From the NCBI RefSeq assembly GCF_018596315.1, contig NZ_JAHEAG010000027.1, positions 32,871 through 96,870 of the forward strand: DNA of 64,000 bases. Reading direction: 5' to 3'. Within the stretch, counting starts at the first letter, position 1. Each line of letters opens with the position of its first letter. Origin of the DNA: Bradyrhizobium sp. SRL28. Its GTDB lineage: Bacteria > Pseudomonadota > Alphaproteobacteria > Rhizobiales > Xanthobacteraceae. The notes under the pieces were generated by a model that worked only from the letters and a program-made list of their open reading frames with translations, had not been told where the DNA came from and did not search any database. The position numbers and the translations under genes were made by a program. This document shows positions 8,402 to 17,637 of the stretch, in pieces.

Positions 8402-8959
8402 ATGGGGCCCGACGAGGTCCTGCGTGGGATGCTGATGTATTTCGTCCTGCCGATGTGGCTGGCCGCCGGCTTTGCCGATTACCTCTGCCATCGCGCCAGT
8501 CACATCGAAAAAACCAGCGGCTGGAAAGAGTCCGTTCTGCACCTTGCCCAGTTTGCCGAGATGGCCGTTCCGGTTCTGGCCGCGCTGTTCCTCGAAATCA
8601 CATCTAGCGTGATTTTGTTGATGATGGTGTTTCTGGTTTTCCACGAAGCCACAGCCATCTGGGACGTCCGCTACGCCTCGTCGAGGCGTGAGGTTTCGCC
8701 GACCGAGCAGCACGTGCACAGCGTTCTCGAAATGCTGCCGCTGACGGGATTGCTGCTCGTCATCGCGCTTCACTGGCCAGCATTTGCGGCATTGTTCGGC
8801 TACGGAACACCTGACTTTGCCTTCAGGCTGAAGCAATCGCCGCTACCCCTGACGTACATTGTCACGATGCTGGCCTTGACCGCGCTGCTCGAGGTCTTGC
8901 CGTACTTTGAGGAGCTGGTTCGCGGTCTGCGATATCGCGCCCGGCAAGCGAAGGATTAG
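8402..8959 (+). CDS. Multi-pass membrane protein with histidine clusters
   Basis: A 185-residue protein with about five membrane helices. Histidines are placed at helix ends: DYLCHRASHIE, VFHEATAIWDVRYA and PTEQHVHSVLEMLP. This arrangement resembles the metal-binding histidines of membrane di-iron hydroxylases, but the full eight-histidine motif is not present, so that role is only a guess. It ends 4 bases before the ATG of the SDR-DoxX gene and is likely the first gene of a three-gene operon ending with the DUF2269 protein. Confidence 0.6.
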   Translation: MGPDEVLRGMLMYFVLPMWLAAGFADYLCHRASHIEKTSGWKESVLHLAQFAEMAVPVLAALFLEITSSVILLMMVFLVFHEATAIWDVRYASSRREVSPTEQHVHSVLEMLPLTGLLLVIALHWPAFAALFGYGTPDFAFRLKQSPLPLTYIVTMLALTALLEVLPYFEELVRGLRYRARQAKD

Positions 8960-8963
8960 GTCA

Positions 8964-10238
8964 ATGCGTATCCTTCTCGTTGGCGGCACGGGCCTTATTG
9001 GATCGGCGATCCACGCAAGGCTTAACGCTGAAGGACATGACTGCGTATTGGTGTCGCGCCACACATCGGGCGTGCAGAACGCGCGCCACGTCGCGCTCGA
9101 TATTGCACAGGCGAAGGATGCTTCCGCGTGGGAGCCTGTCCTCGCAGGTGTCGATGCCGTCATCAACGCGGCGGGTGCGCTGCAGGGAGGGGACATGCAG
9201 GGCGTTCATGTCGCCGGGAGCGCGGCGCTGTACGCGGCTTGTGAACGCGCAGGCGTCCGACGCGTGATCCTTTTTTCGGCGATCGGAACCGATCGCGATG
9301 CGCCGAGTGACTTTTCACGCACCAAGCAGGAGGGTGAAGCCGCGCTGATGGCGCGCGATCTCGATTGGGTCGTGCTGCGGCCCTCCGTCGTGGTAGGCAG
9401 AGCTGCTTACGGCGGCAGCGCGCTATTGCGGGGGCTTGCGGCACTACCGGTTCTGCCGGTGATGCCCGGCACGGCGCCGATCCAACCGGTGCATCTGGAT
9501 GATGTCGTCGAAACGGTTCTTTTCTTACTGAGGCCGGGCGCGCCTTCGCGCATCGCGCTGGATCTGGCCGGCCCGCGGCAGATGGCGTTCAGTGACGCCG
9601 TCGCGCTGTTTCGCCGCTGGCTGCGCTGGCGGCCCGCTTACCGCCTGCAGTTGCCGACATGGGCCGCCTCCAGCGCTTACCGCGCAGGAGACGTCGCGCA
9701 GATGTTGGGCTGGCGAACGCCCGTCAATTCGACGGCACAGGCAGAAATGCGGCGCGGCGCGACTGGCGATCTTGGGCCTTGGCGTCAGGCCACGGGCACC
9801 GTTCCCCGGGACCTTGAAGCCGCGCTCGGAAGCGAACCCGCGTCGGTCCAGGAACGCTGGTTTGCACGGCTGTACGCGCTGAAGCCCCTGATATTTGCCG
9901 TCTTCGGTTTGTTTTGGATCGTCACCGGAATCATCTCACTGGGGCCGGGCTGGGAAATCGGTATTTCGTATGTCCGGGAAGGCGGGCTGGGGGAACATTT
10001 CGCCGCTCTCACCGTCATTGCAGGCGCCCTCGCCGACATCATCATTGGCCTCGCTATTCTTTGGCGACGTTCGAGCCGCTATGGCCTTTGGGCGGCCTTC
10101 ATCATTTCTCTGGTCTATGTCGTGATTGGGACGACGCTGGTGCCGCGGCTGTGGGCCGATCCGCTCGGACCCATGCTGAAGATCTGGCCGGTGCTGTTGC
10201 TCAATATGGTCGCCATAGCGATCCGGGAGGATCGATGA
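8964..10238 (+). CDS. NAD(P)-binding SDR/NmrA-like protein fused to DoxX-like membrane domain
   Basis: About 424 residues. Residues 1-290 are an extended SDR with the Rossmann motif ILLVGGTGLIGSAI, and VILFSAIGTDRD and SRTKQEGEAAL in place of the YxxxK site (no catalytic Tyr; Thr-Lys instead). Residues 310-424 contain four hydrophobic segments (LKPLIFAVFGLFWIVTGI, LTVIAGALADIIIGLAIL and so on) typical of the DoxX-like tail found in this fusion family. The membrane anchor suggests a quinone- or respiration-linked role; the substrate is unknown. The stop overlaps the next start by four bases (ATGA). Confidence 0.8.
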   Translation: MRILLVGGTGLIGSAIHARLNAEGHDCVLVSRHTSGVQNARHVALDIAQAKDASAWEPVLAGVDAVINAAGALQGGDMQGVHVAGSAALYAACERAGVRRVILFSAIGTDRDAPSDFSRTKQEGEAALMARDLDWVVLRPSVVVGRAAYGGSALLRGLAALPVLPVMPGTAPIQPVHLDDVVETVLFLLRPGAPSRIALDLAGPRQMAFSDAVALFRRWLRWRPAYRLQLPTWAASSAYRAGDVAQMLGWRTPVNSTAQAEMRRGATGDLGPWRQATGTVPRDLEAALGSEPASVQERWFARLYALKPLIFAVFGLFWIVTGIISLGPGWEIGISYVREGGLGEHFAALTVIAGALADIIIGLAILWRRSSRYGLWAAFIISLVYVVIGTTLVPRLWADPLGPMLKIWPVLLLNMVAIAIREDR

Positions 10239-10717
10239 TGTTCTATTTCCTTCTCAAGATGGTGCATCTCATCGGAGCCGCCGTACTGCTCGGCACGGGC
10301 GCCGGCATCGCGTTTTTCATGCTGGTGGCGCATCTGCGCGGCGATCCGCGCGAGATAGCCGGCGTTGCGTGGACGGTGGTGCTGGCCGACTTCCTGTTTA
10401 CGGCGAGCGCCGTGATCCTTCAGCCGATCACCGGCACCTGGCTGGCTTGGTCGAGCGGGTATTCTCTGCGCGAAGGATGGATCGCAGCGTCGATCGCACT
10501 CTATGTGGTGACTGGCGCCTTTTGGCTGCCGGTGGTGTGGATGCAGATGCGGATGCGCGATCTTGCTGTCCACGCGGTCAAGACGGACGCCAAGCTGCCG
10601 GCCGAGTATTACCGTCTCTTTCGATGGTGGTTCGCCTTCGGATTTCCGGCGTTCGCGGCGGTGCTGGTTATCTTCTGGCTGATGATCGCCCGCCCACCTA
10701 TTCCATACTGGGATTAG
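10235..10717 (+). CDS. DUF2269 family membrane protein
   Basis: A 160-residue protein with four helices. The start MMFYFLLKMVHLIGAAVLLGTGAGIAFFM and the ITGTWLAW segment fit the DUF2269 family, which often sits beside SDR-DoxX fusions. It overlaps the upstream gene by four bases, indicating translational coupling. Its end overlaps by four bases the end of the convergent DUF2934 gene. Function unknown, probably part of the same membrane complex. Confidence 0.75.
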   Translation: MMFYFLLKMVHLIGAAVLLGTGAGIAFFMLVAHLRGDPREIAGVAWTVVLADFLFTASAVILQPITGTWLAWSSGYSLREGWIAASIALYVVTGAFWLPVVWMQMRMRDLAVHAVKTDAKLPAEYYRLFRWWFAFGFPAFAAVLVIFWLMIARPPIPYWD

Positions 10718-10965
10718 TATGACGTAAATCGGTGCAAAACAAAACCGGCGATCCATAATAAGAGCATCTCAAAAAATATCGCCGCCAGCAGCGATATTAC
10801 AAAGTGTCGGGAGTACGGAGGGGGAGATGACTTGTCCTCGTTTCGCAACTCCTGCTCCGCCAATTGCCAGAACTCGTCCTCCCTGCCCTCAGGTCTGCCG
10901 CTGCGCTCCCAGATCTCATAAGCGCGGTTCTCGATCTCCGCACCGGGTCGTGGTTTGAACGTCAG
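10714..10965 (-). CDS. DUF2934 domain protein with CTG start
   Basis: Eighty-three codons. The segment IENRAYEIWERSGRPEGREDEFWQLAEQEL is a textbook DUF2934 domain (about residues 10-38). A hydrophobic C-terminal helix (FVISLLAAIFFEMLLLWIAGF) suggests membrane anchoring. In frame, the only codon available between an upstream TAG and the conserved domain is CTG at 10965 (CTG ACG TTC AAA), exactly where relatives have ATG. It either starts at CTG or the start codon is mutated. Function of DUF2934 unknown. Confidence 0.6.
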   Translation of the reverse strand: MTFKPRPGAEIENRAYEIWERSGRPEGREDEFWQLAEQELRNEDKSSPPPYSRHFVISLLAAIFFEMLLLWIAGFVLHRFTSY

Positions 10966-11188
10966 CTAATCGCGACCTACGCGAGCCGTCTAAGTCAGTA
11001 GCCCCCTCCATACCCAACGCTAGCCAAGATTGGGAGAACAGCATGCGGCGACCAATGTTCCTATCGAAGCCGGGGGTGCGCCGCTTGTTCACCCACTCGC
11101 GAGAACGCCCCCGGGCCCTTCGCCCAATAGGAACAAACGACACAGGATACCGTTCGGGATGATATCCCTCTCGCTCCCGAGGCTCACC

Positions 11189-12457
11189 ATGTACCATCAT
11201 GTCAAGAAGCTGATGTTCACCGTCCGCGTCGATGAACCGGACCCTCGTTTTGGTAACATGCTTCTCGAACAGTTCGGCGGCGCCAACGGCGAACTCGCGG
11301 CCGCGATGCAATACTCGATTCAGGGGCTGAACTGCGAGGATCCGGATCGCAAGGACCTGCTGATGGATATCGGCACCGAAGAACTGAGCCATCTCGAAAT
11401 CGTGGGCACCCTCGCCCGCATGCACCTCCAGCCGACGAAGTTCGATCGTCAGGCGGCCGAAGCTGATCCCCTGGTTGCAATAGCAGGCGGCGGCGGCGTC
11501 AACCTCTTCAATTCCCAAGGCAACGCTTGGACTGCCGATTACCTGAAAATCACCGGCGAACTCGACGTCGACCTGCGCAGCAATATCGCCGCCGAAGCAC
11601 GCGCGAAAATCGTCTATGAGCGGCTGATCAATTTCTGCGACGACGCCGGCACCAAGGACGCGCTTCAGTTCTTGATGACCCGGGAAATCACCCACATGAA
11701 GGCCTTCGCGCTGGCGCTCGAGAGCATGGGCAAGCCGGCCTTCAGCATCGGTCGCATCGCCCCAACGCCGGGACTGGTCGACCAGTTCTTCAACGAGTCC
11801 ACCGGAACGGGGGAGCATGGCGAGATCGACACCCGCGGGCCATGGAACGAGGGCAACGGCTGGGTTTTTACAGAATCGCCGGCCATTCAGGCCGAACCCG
11901 GCGCCTCTACAGCAATCGTTACGGAAAGTTCGCCGCCGGCCGAGCAAGCCGGCTTGAGCGACCTGTTGATCGATGAGCTTCGTGACATCCTTCATGCCGA
12001 GAAGCAACTGACGAAAGCGCTTCCCAAGATGGCGGAAGCCGCGCGCTTCGATCAGCTGCGCGAGCTGTTCGAGCAGCATCTCGTCGAGACCGAGAATCAG
12101 GTGGAGCGAATCAACGAGTGCTTCGAATTGCTCGGCAAGACCGCCCGTGCAAAACCTTGCAAGGGCATGATGGGGCTGGTCGAGGAAGGCCAGGAGGTCA
12201 TGGCCGAAGGCGAGGAAAAGGAAGATGCGGCCGCGGACCTGGCGCTGATCGGAGCAGCGCAGCGTGTGGAACACTATGAGATCTCGGCTTACACGACGGC
12301 GAAGAACCTCGCGCAGCAATTACGTCATAGCGCGGTCGTCGCACTGTTGTCGAAGTCGCTGGCGGAAGAAGAGAATTCGGATCAGTTGCTCAACCAAGTC
12401 GCCCGATCGCTGATGTCGGTAGCAAAAATGCCTGCCGCGATCGAACAGCTCCAATGA
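11189..12457 (+). CDS. Manganese catalase fused to DUF892 (YciF-like) ferritin-like domain
   Basis: About 422 residues. Residues 1-270 are a manganese catalase, a dimanganese enzyme that splits hydrogen peroxide. All metal ligands are visible: Glu in NGELAAAMQYS, Glu/His in EELSHLE, Glu in VYERLINF, and Glu/His in REITHMKAF. After a low-complexity linker (TESSPPAEQAG), residues 292-420 form a DUF892 ferritin-like four-helix domain (LLIDELRDILHAEKQLTKALP ... RVEHYEISAY). The start at 11189 is chosen over an upstream frame because MYHHVKKLMF is the family N-terminus and follows a GAGG site. Stress defence by H2O2 removal is inferred. Confidence 0.85.
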   Translation: MYHHVKKLMFTVRVDEPDPRFGNMLLEQFGGANGELAAAMQYSIQGLNCEDPDRKDLLMDIGTEELSHLEIVGTLARMHLQPTKFDRQAAEADPLVAIAGGGGVNLFNSQGNAWTADYLKITGELDVDLRSNIAAEARAKIVYERLINFCDDAGTKDALQFLMTREITHMKAFALALESMGKPAFSIGRIAPTPGLVDQFFNESTGTGEHGEIDTRGPWNEGNGWVFTESPAIQAEPGASTAIVTESSPPAEQAGLSDLLIDELRDILHAEKQLTKALPKMAEAARFDQLRELFEQHLVETENQVERINECFELLGKTARAKPCKGMMGLVEEGQEVMAEGEEKEDAAADLALIGAAQRVEHYEISAYTTAKNLAQQLRHSAVVALLSKSLAEEENSDQLLNQVARSLMSVAKMPAAIEQLQ

Positions 12458-13191
12458 CGCTGGTTCTGTTGTATGGCCTTGCGCTAATGGTCGTCCTTCT
12501 AGTTTGTCGTTGACCCCCGATCGTCCGTAGAGTCTGCCAATCTCCTTGTCCTGGGCACGCCGGGGGGACCCAAGAAAAAGATCACTCCACACTCTCACCT
12601 CTGTTGTGCCCGAAGGGAAAATTCACGAAGGGCACAGCTGGGGGCAAACAAAATATGGCAAGACCAGCTATGGCCCATTATAGCCCGCATATGAAACAAA
12701 ACCCGAAGAACAGGGATTTTTGCAACGCTCCTATGGCTAGATTAGGTTGGCTATAGCCTACGGATTGTGGTTCCTTATGGCACGGCGCTATGCGCCGGCA
12801 GCTCAAACCGTTCGTCCCAGGCCAACAATTCGAAGTTTGGCGCAGGAAATCGTGGCTCGTGTAAGCAGGGGAGCGACTCGGACTCCCGAGGATATCCGCT
12901 GGGTGAACTGCAGGACGGCGCCAATTGCACACAAAGTGCGTCGTTCGACTGGTTGTCCGATTTGTTCGCCGTAATACTCTATTCTACGATGAGGGCGTAA
13001 CAGACCTGTCCGAGTAGCTTCCGCGGCATATGTTGGGGCGAAGCCACGGAGATAAGCCAATATGGTCGATGTAATGCACGACGCTGTTTAGTTCGATTCT
13101 GGACAGAGCATCGGAAGCTCCATTTCCAAACGCGCTCAGAAAACTTGGCGGAATAGAGTTGCTTACATAACGAACTCAGCAGCTTAAGTGC
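12458..13191. other. Gene-poor stretch before tRNA fragments
   Basis: No supportable gene in about 730 bases. It is less GC-rich than its neighbours and has only short open frames without family features. It lies between the catalase fusion and the tRNA-derived sequences, consistent with old insertion and deletion events. Confidence 0.4.
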
Positions 13192-13243
13192 TGGGTGGCG
13201 CGGAAGGGATCGAACCTCCGAATGGCGGAATCAAAATCCGATT
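13192..13243 (-). other. 3' half of a tRNA-Gln (anticodon TTG), fragment
   Basis: Read on the minus strand it gives an anticodon arm CGGA-TTTTGAT-TCCG with anticodon TTG at 13234-13232. A T arm (GGAGG-TTCGATC-CCTTC), a 7-base acceptor strand CGCGCCA, and CCCA at the end follow. The D arm and 5' acceptor strand are missing upstream, so it cannot be a working tRNA. Such 3' tRNA halves are typical attachment-site scars of integrative elements. Confidence 0.6.
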
Positions 13244-13414
13244 GATTATTCAATGATTTCAAGGGGCGTTTGGAAAAAATGACCAAAATGGCCTCTAGCG
13301 AACTCAATAGCTCAGCAGGCGTTTCCAAATGAAAAGCGCCGCCACGCGGGATCCGTCGCGGCAAATCTGGTGGCGAATTGTGCCGACGTGCCTCTAGAGC
13401 TTCGGTATCGAACA

Positions 13415-13465
13415 GCTGCCCTCCGAAGGCAAAGGTCACACGTTCGAATCGTGTCGGGTGCGCCA
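13415..13465 (+). other. 3' half of a tRNA-Arg (anticodon CCG), probable att site
   Basis: The sequence holds an anticodon loop CTCCGAA (anticodon CCG at 13423-13425) on stem TGCC/GGCA. A perfect T arm ACACG-TTCGAAT-CGTGT follows, then the 3' acceptor strand CGGGTGC plus GCCA. The matching 5' half (expected to start GCACCCG) is absent, so this is a tRNA fragment. It is the sort of duplicated 3' end left where an element integrates at a tRNA gene. With the tRNA in plus orientation, the element would be expected to its left, with the complete gene further left; however a relaxase gene lies to the right. Confidence 0.6.
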
Positions 13466-13853
13466 AAAAATCAATGACTTAGCTGATTGCGTCCATGTGA
13501 GTGAAACTAAAACTCACCAAAAACTCACCAAAAGTATTGGAAGTTCGGCGCGTTATCGGCGGCGATCTCGTATCGTAGCTCGAACGAGTCCGTCGTCTGT
13601 GCTCGCTGTCCGCGGCGAATGCGCGAACAAGAATTCGCGATCCAACAGAGCGCCACTTGTTCACCGATCATGCATTGGGGAGCAGAGCGTACTACCCCAA
13701 TTTGCCTCACCTGCATGGCGAGCCCTTGCCGGGCCGGCGACATCCCGTCAAGGCCGAAAGCCGGCGGAGCCGGGCGCGCGAACAGCGCGAGCCTTTACCG
13801 GATGGCGCCGGTCTGGCCCCATGGCGACAAGCAGGTAACGACATTGGGGACAC
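13466..13853. other. Intergenic stretch between tRNA fragment and relaxase
   Basis: No gene recognised. A short direct repeat AACTCACCAAAAACTCACCAA occurs at about 13509-13530. The open frame on the minus strand that reads through the tRNA fragments is a familiar antisense-tRNA artefact (MAHPTRFERVTFAFGGQ) and is not a gene. Confidence 0.4.
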
Positions 13854-15959
13854 TCATATCCCCAGCCCCCGTTTCCTGCCGAAACTCCATTCGATGCCGC
13901 CAGCATCGCGCACTGTGCCGGTGATATGCTGGCCGATGCGCTTGTCGAGCACGGGTTGCCACGGCACCAGGTGGAAACCGATGCCGTCATCGATCATGGC
14001 GAAGCGGCCGCTGGCGAGCTGGGTGGAGCCAATAAGTGTGCCGCCGACATATTCGCCGCTCTTGGCGACGGTGAACGTCAGCCCGCGTTCGGCTGCGATG
14101 GCCTTGCCGACACGAGTCACCTCCGTACGCTCCAGATTGGCGATAAAATCCTTTGACACACGGATACGGCCGTCCTCCAGCCGGACGGCGTGGCCCATGT
14201 TCACGAGGCTCTGCTTGCGGCGCTCCATTGCCTCAGTGACCTCCCGGCCGAACCCGGTATTGGCAAGTGTGGTACGGCTGGGCGAGGCCAACTCACGGTC
14301 GAGCCAGGTCGCGCCGTCATGACCGATCTGCTGGTCGAGGCCGGTGGAAGACAGGACGCTTATTCGGATGTTCGCGCGGTCCCGCGCCAGATCGTAGGCC
14401 TGGCCGCGCTCGGGAAGATCGGCAGGAACGCGCCAGTGATCCGCGTCGATCCGCTCGACAAGGCCGGCCCGGCGCAGCGCCTCCAGCCGGCGGACATGGG
14501 AGCGGACGAAGGCTTGCGGGTCGCCGCCGATACGGTCGATGGCAGTTCGCGCCCGCTCCAGATGCTCGGACGGGCGATAGATGCCTTCTTGACCTGCGAT
14601 GTCCATGATGTTGCGGTCTGCGGCGCGCGGCCCGGGAGGGACGGAACCCGCCGCGACGATCATGCCTCGGCCGACCTCCTCGGCGTGAGCGGCATCCATC
14701 TCGATGTGATGCACGCGCCCGTCCACCCCGTCGATCACCAGCCGGACCAGTTCGCCCATCTCGTCGCCGCCAAGCGCTTTGTCGAGCACGCGGCCGACGA
14801 TGCGCTCGGTCGCGTTCTCTCGATGCAGGACGTAGCGCGCGGGATGGCGGTCCTCCGCCAGCCCTTCGCGCTCCAACGCCCGGTGCATGGTCTTGATGAT
14901 GTCGCCACGTTCACCAAGCTCCCGCAGCGTCGGCTCGGCCTTTGGCGATACAATCCATTTGCCGGTCTCGACCTCGGTCGCTAGCCCCATGCGCTCCAGC
15001 TTGCGCGCCCGCTCGATCAGCAGTGCGCGGTTCTGACGGAACGTGTCGCGCATGTCCTGGTCGGGGCGCAGGTCGGAAAACTCCTTGCCCTGCTGCTCGG
15101 AGATCAGCATGCGATCGAGCCGGGTGAAACGATCAGCATCTACCTCCCGCTCGAGCTGCTTCGTCACCTCAAGCTCAGTCTGGCGGCCGAGTTCTCGGGT
15201 AACGATCTCACTGACCCGTTCGCGAATGCCGTAGGCGATATAGTCGCCAGCAATGTTGAGGGTCTTGCCGTCTTCCGTGATACCCCGAAGGAGCACATGT
15301 GTGTGGGGGTGACCAGTATTATGGTGATCGACCGCGATCCAGTCGAGTTTCGTCCCGAGGTCCACTTCCATCTGCTTCATCAGGCTACGGGTGGTCTCGC
15401 GCGGGTCAGACAGCTCCGCCCCGTTCTCGGCCGAAACGATGAAGTGGAACTGATGGCGATCCTCGCGGCCCCGGTCGAGGAAGGCGCGGCCGTCCTCCCT
15501 ATCGTTCTCGGCCGAATAGACTTGGCCCTTCTCGCCATCCTTCGTCACGCCGTCCCGTTCGAGATAGCGCAGGTGCGCGTCCACCGCCTTGGCGCTAACG
15601 AACTGCCGTCCACGGACCGCTCCGCGCTGCGGGTTGAGCTTCACCACCCGGGCCTTCACCGCCACCCGTCGCGACCGGGTGCGCACCCCGCTTCCGTCCC
15701 GGCTCCACGCGCTCCGATCCTTGAGACTCAGCGCCGTCGCAGCGCCCCGGCCCCGCGCGTTGAACCTGCCGCCTCCCTTCCCGGTGCCGGGGTCCCGGTT
15801 CGGATTGCCGCCAGCGCGCCGGATCGCCCGATGGACCTCACCGACGAAGCTGGTCGGGCCTCCACGCGCCACGCCGATCCGACGCGCGGTTTCTTGCCCG
15901 CCGACGCGACCGCGGACCTTGCCGGGACGAATACGGAAGTCGTCTTCGTTGCGCGCCAT
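13854..15959 (-). CDS. Relaxase/mobilisation protein (TraI/VirD2-like, DUF3363)
   Basis: About 701 residues, full length for the family. It nicks DNA at an origin of transfer to start conjugative mobilisation. The start MARNEDDFRIRPGKVRGRVG is the usual N-terminus. RYLERDGVTKDGEKGQVYSA leads into the relaxase core, with the metal-binding histidines in DHHNTGHPHTHVLLRG and a QFHFIVSAENG block before it. The C-terminal half is DUF3363, ending WSFGRKRGLGI. I prefer ATG 15959 over an upstream start at 16073. No coupling protein or type IV secretion genes follow, so if active it would depend on another element. It sits beside a tRNA-Arg scar, consistent with a remnant mobilisable island. Confidence 0.85.
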   Translation of the reverse strand: MARNEDDFRIRPGKVRGRVGGQETARRIGVARGGPTSFVGEVHRAIRRAGGNPNRDPGTGKGGGRFNARGRGAATALSLKDRSAWSRDGSGVRTRSRRVAVKARVVKLNPQRGAVRGRQFVSAKAVDAHLRYLERDGVTKDGEKGQVYSAENDREDGRAFLDRGREDRHQFHFIVSAENGAELSDPRETTRSLMKQMEVDLGTKLDWIAVDHHNTGHPHTHVLLRGITEDGKTLNIAGDYIAYGIRERVSEIVTRELGRQTELEVTKQLEREVDADRFTRLDRMLISEQQGKEFSDLRPDQDMRDTFRQNRALLIERARKLERMGLATEVETGKWIVSPKAEPTLRELGERGDIIKTMHRALEREGLAEDRHPARYVLHRENATERIVGRVLDKALGGDEMGELVRLVIDGVDGRVHHIEMDAAHAEEVGRGMIVAAGSVPPGPRAADRNIMDIAGQEGIYRPSEHLERARTAIDRIGGDPQAFVRSHVRRLEALRRAGLVERIDADHWRVPADLPERGQAYDLARDRANIRISVLSSTGLDQQIGHDGATWLDRELASPSRTTLANTGFGREVTEAMERRKQSLVNMGHAVRLEDGRIRVSKDFIANLERTEVTRVGKAIAAERGLTFTVAKSGEYVGGTLIGSTQLASGRFAMIDDGIGFHLVPWQPVLDKRIGQHITGTVRDAGGIEWSFGRKRGLGI

Positions 15960-16599
15960 CAGACGACGATTGGAAGTCGAAGGGCATAGCGCAAGAGCAG
16001 AAATGCAGTTGGCGTATGGCGGCGCAGAATCACTTGCCCCGGCGAAGACTCGGCAATCTGTAAATCTCGACACGTCGCGGGCGACGGCTCTCGGAGCATT
16101 GAAAGAGAATGATTATCAAAAAAAGCGCCGCTCGCTCATCTTGACGGAACGTCGGTGACCGACCTAAAACAATGTGCAGACAAAAACTTAGGAACGAAGT
16201 TCCGGAAGCGAGGCAACTCGCTTTATCTTGCCTTCCTAATCGGGCGGGCAAAGTCACCTCATTCCTACGCTTTTCTTCGACTCTTCTATCTTCGGCCATT
16301 ACAGACTCCCTGCACCAAAAACGCGCAAATTTCGCGACAGCCGCGTACGCGACGTGCATTCACCAGGCGGGGTCCATGCGTTCCTTCGCGTTCAGCACTT
16401 GGGCCGTCGCACGCTCTTCATCAGGTTCGTAAACAGGGCTGTCCAAGCAGTCCGGCGCTCTCGTCCCCGACGGGCGGCAGCAGGCAAGAGATAGCGGACA
16501 TTCCCCGTTTCGCGGCCCCCAGGGGACGCTCACCGCGCGCGCGGATCTCCAATCTTAGCTCCTCCTCAACATGCTGGGTGCAACACCAGCGCTAATCTT
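15960..16599. other. Upstream region of the relaxase, no gene recognised
   Basis: About 640 bases. The region just upstream of a relaxase is where an oriT would be expected, but I see no convincing inverted repeat with nick site. Short open frames on both strands lack family features. Confidence 0.35.
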
Positions 16600-17310
16600 T
16601 CGTGCTCCTGCAGCAGTTACTGTGCAGGCTTCAATCGCAATCGTTGCATGATCCTGGCGCCGAAGCCGACGTGGAGTCGGAGGCGGTCCCCTGCGCTCTT
16701 GAGGGCTCCGCGGATCGCCTCGATCGCGTGGGCGTCGAAGCGTCGTCGCTGGGCATCTGGTTTGTACCGCGAACTGCAGCCGGCCGGGGTCCCGATCATC
16801 GTTGTCGAAGCCCGCCATATGCGTGTTTCGCTGTCGACGATGCGCAACAAGACCGATCGGAATGTGCGCGCGGCATCGCGCAGATGATGCGATTGGGCTG
16901 GTACCGTGCGTTCATGTCAAGAACATCGACATGCAGAAGATGCGCTCACTTCTGGCCAACAGGAAGCTCCTCAAGCGCAAGCTGATCGACGTGGAAAATC
17001 ACATTCGTGGCACGCTGCGAGCGTATGGCTTGCTGATGGGAGCGGTTGGTCGCGGGGGCTACGAAGCACGTGTCCGGGAGTTCCTCGAGCACAGCGATCC
17101 AATATTTTCTGTGATGATTGAGGCCATGCTGGACGGCGGGCGATCTTCGAGGGCAACGAAAGATTGCATCGCGTGCTTCTTCAGGTGGTTCAGCACGACG
17201 CGGTCTGCCGCCGTTTGATGACGGTGCCTGGCGTAGGTCCCGTTGCCACCCTTTCGTTCAAAGTGGCGGTAGATGATCCCCGACGCTTTGCGCGATCTCG
17301 AATGGTCGCC
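16600..17310 (+). mobile_element. Dead IS110-family transposase gene
   Basis: Plus-strand pieces in three frames join into an IS110 transposase. First VESEAVPCALEGSADRLDR... (about 16672-16760). Then LQPAGVPIIVVEARHMRVSL-STMRNKTDRN (16770-16862). Then ARGIAQMMRLGW, VHVKNIDMQKMRSLLANRKLLKRKL and AMLDG. Finally RLHRVLLQVVQHDAVCRRLMTVPGVGPVATLSFKVAVDDPRRFARSR (to about 17305), which holds the C-terminal VPGVGPxxA helix-hairpin motif of transposase_20. At least four frame changes, a missing N-terminus with its DEDD start, and a missing C-terminal end make it inactive. Confidence 0.7.
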
Positions 17311-17637
17311 TCGTTATGCTTCACCCTCCCCTTTCGGCCTCCAGAGGGCCTAAGTCCCTTATCAGACAGTAGCGACCGCTCACTGGAGCCAATCGGCAAT
17401 TCTCGACCTGCTCGAGCCCGTGTGGCGCGCATTGGCCAACCGGCTGGACGGAGAAGTACTTCCGATCAAGTAACAGTGTTGAAGTAATAGCTCCCTTCAT
17501 GAGGGAATTGAAGTGGCGCGCTTCTTCCTCGGACTCAATTGCATCGCTCACATCCAGTTGTTCCAAGCTGTCATTGCTTTTGCACGGGATGCCTGCGTCG
17601 CACATGCAGCCAATCTCTTCTGACCAACCCGACCGGG

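Noticed and set aside
10916..12319. 467-residue minus ORF opposite the catalase fusion
   Set aside because: Long antisense frame produced by codon bias; the plus strand carries complete catalase and DUF892 motifs.
13423..13425. A complete tRNA-Arg gene
   Set aside because: The 5' acceptor strand and D arm are absent upstream; only the 3' half is there.
13176..13466. Minus-strand ORF MAHPTRFERVTFAFGGQ...
   Set aside because: It is the antisense reading of a tRNA-Arg fragment and sense reading of a tRNA-Gln fragment, a well-known false protein.
13509..13530. AACTCACCAAAAACTCACCAA as a CRISPR-like or iteron repeat
   Set aside because: Only two short units and no spacer structure or replication gene nearby.
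14190..14984. 264-residue plus ORF inside the relaxase gene
   Set aside because: Antisense frame of the relaxase; no domain of its own.
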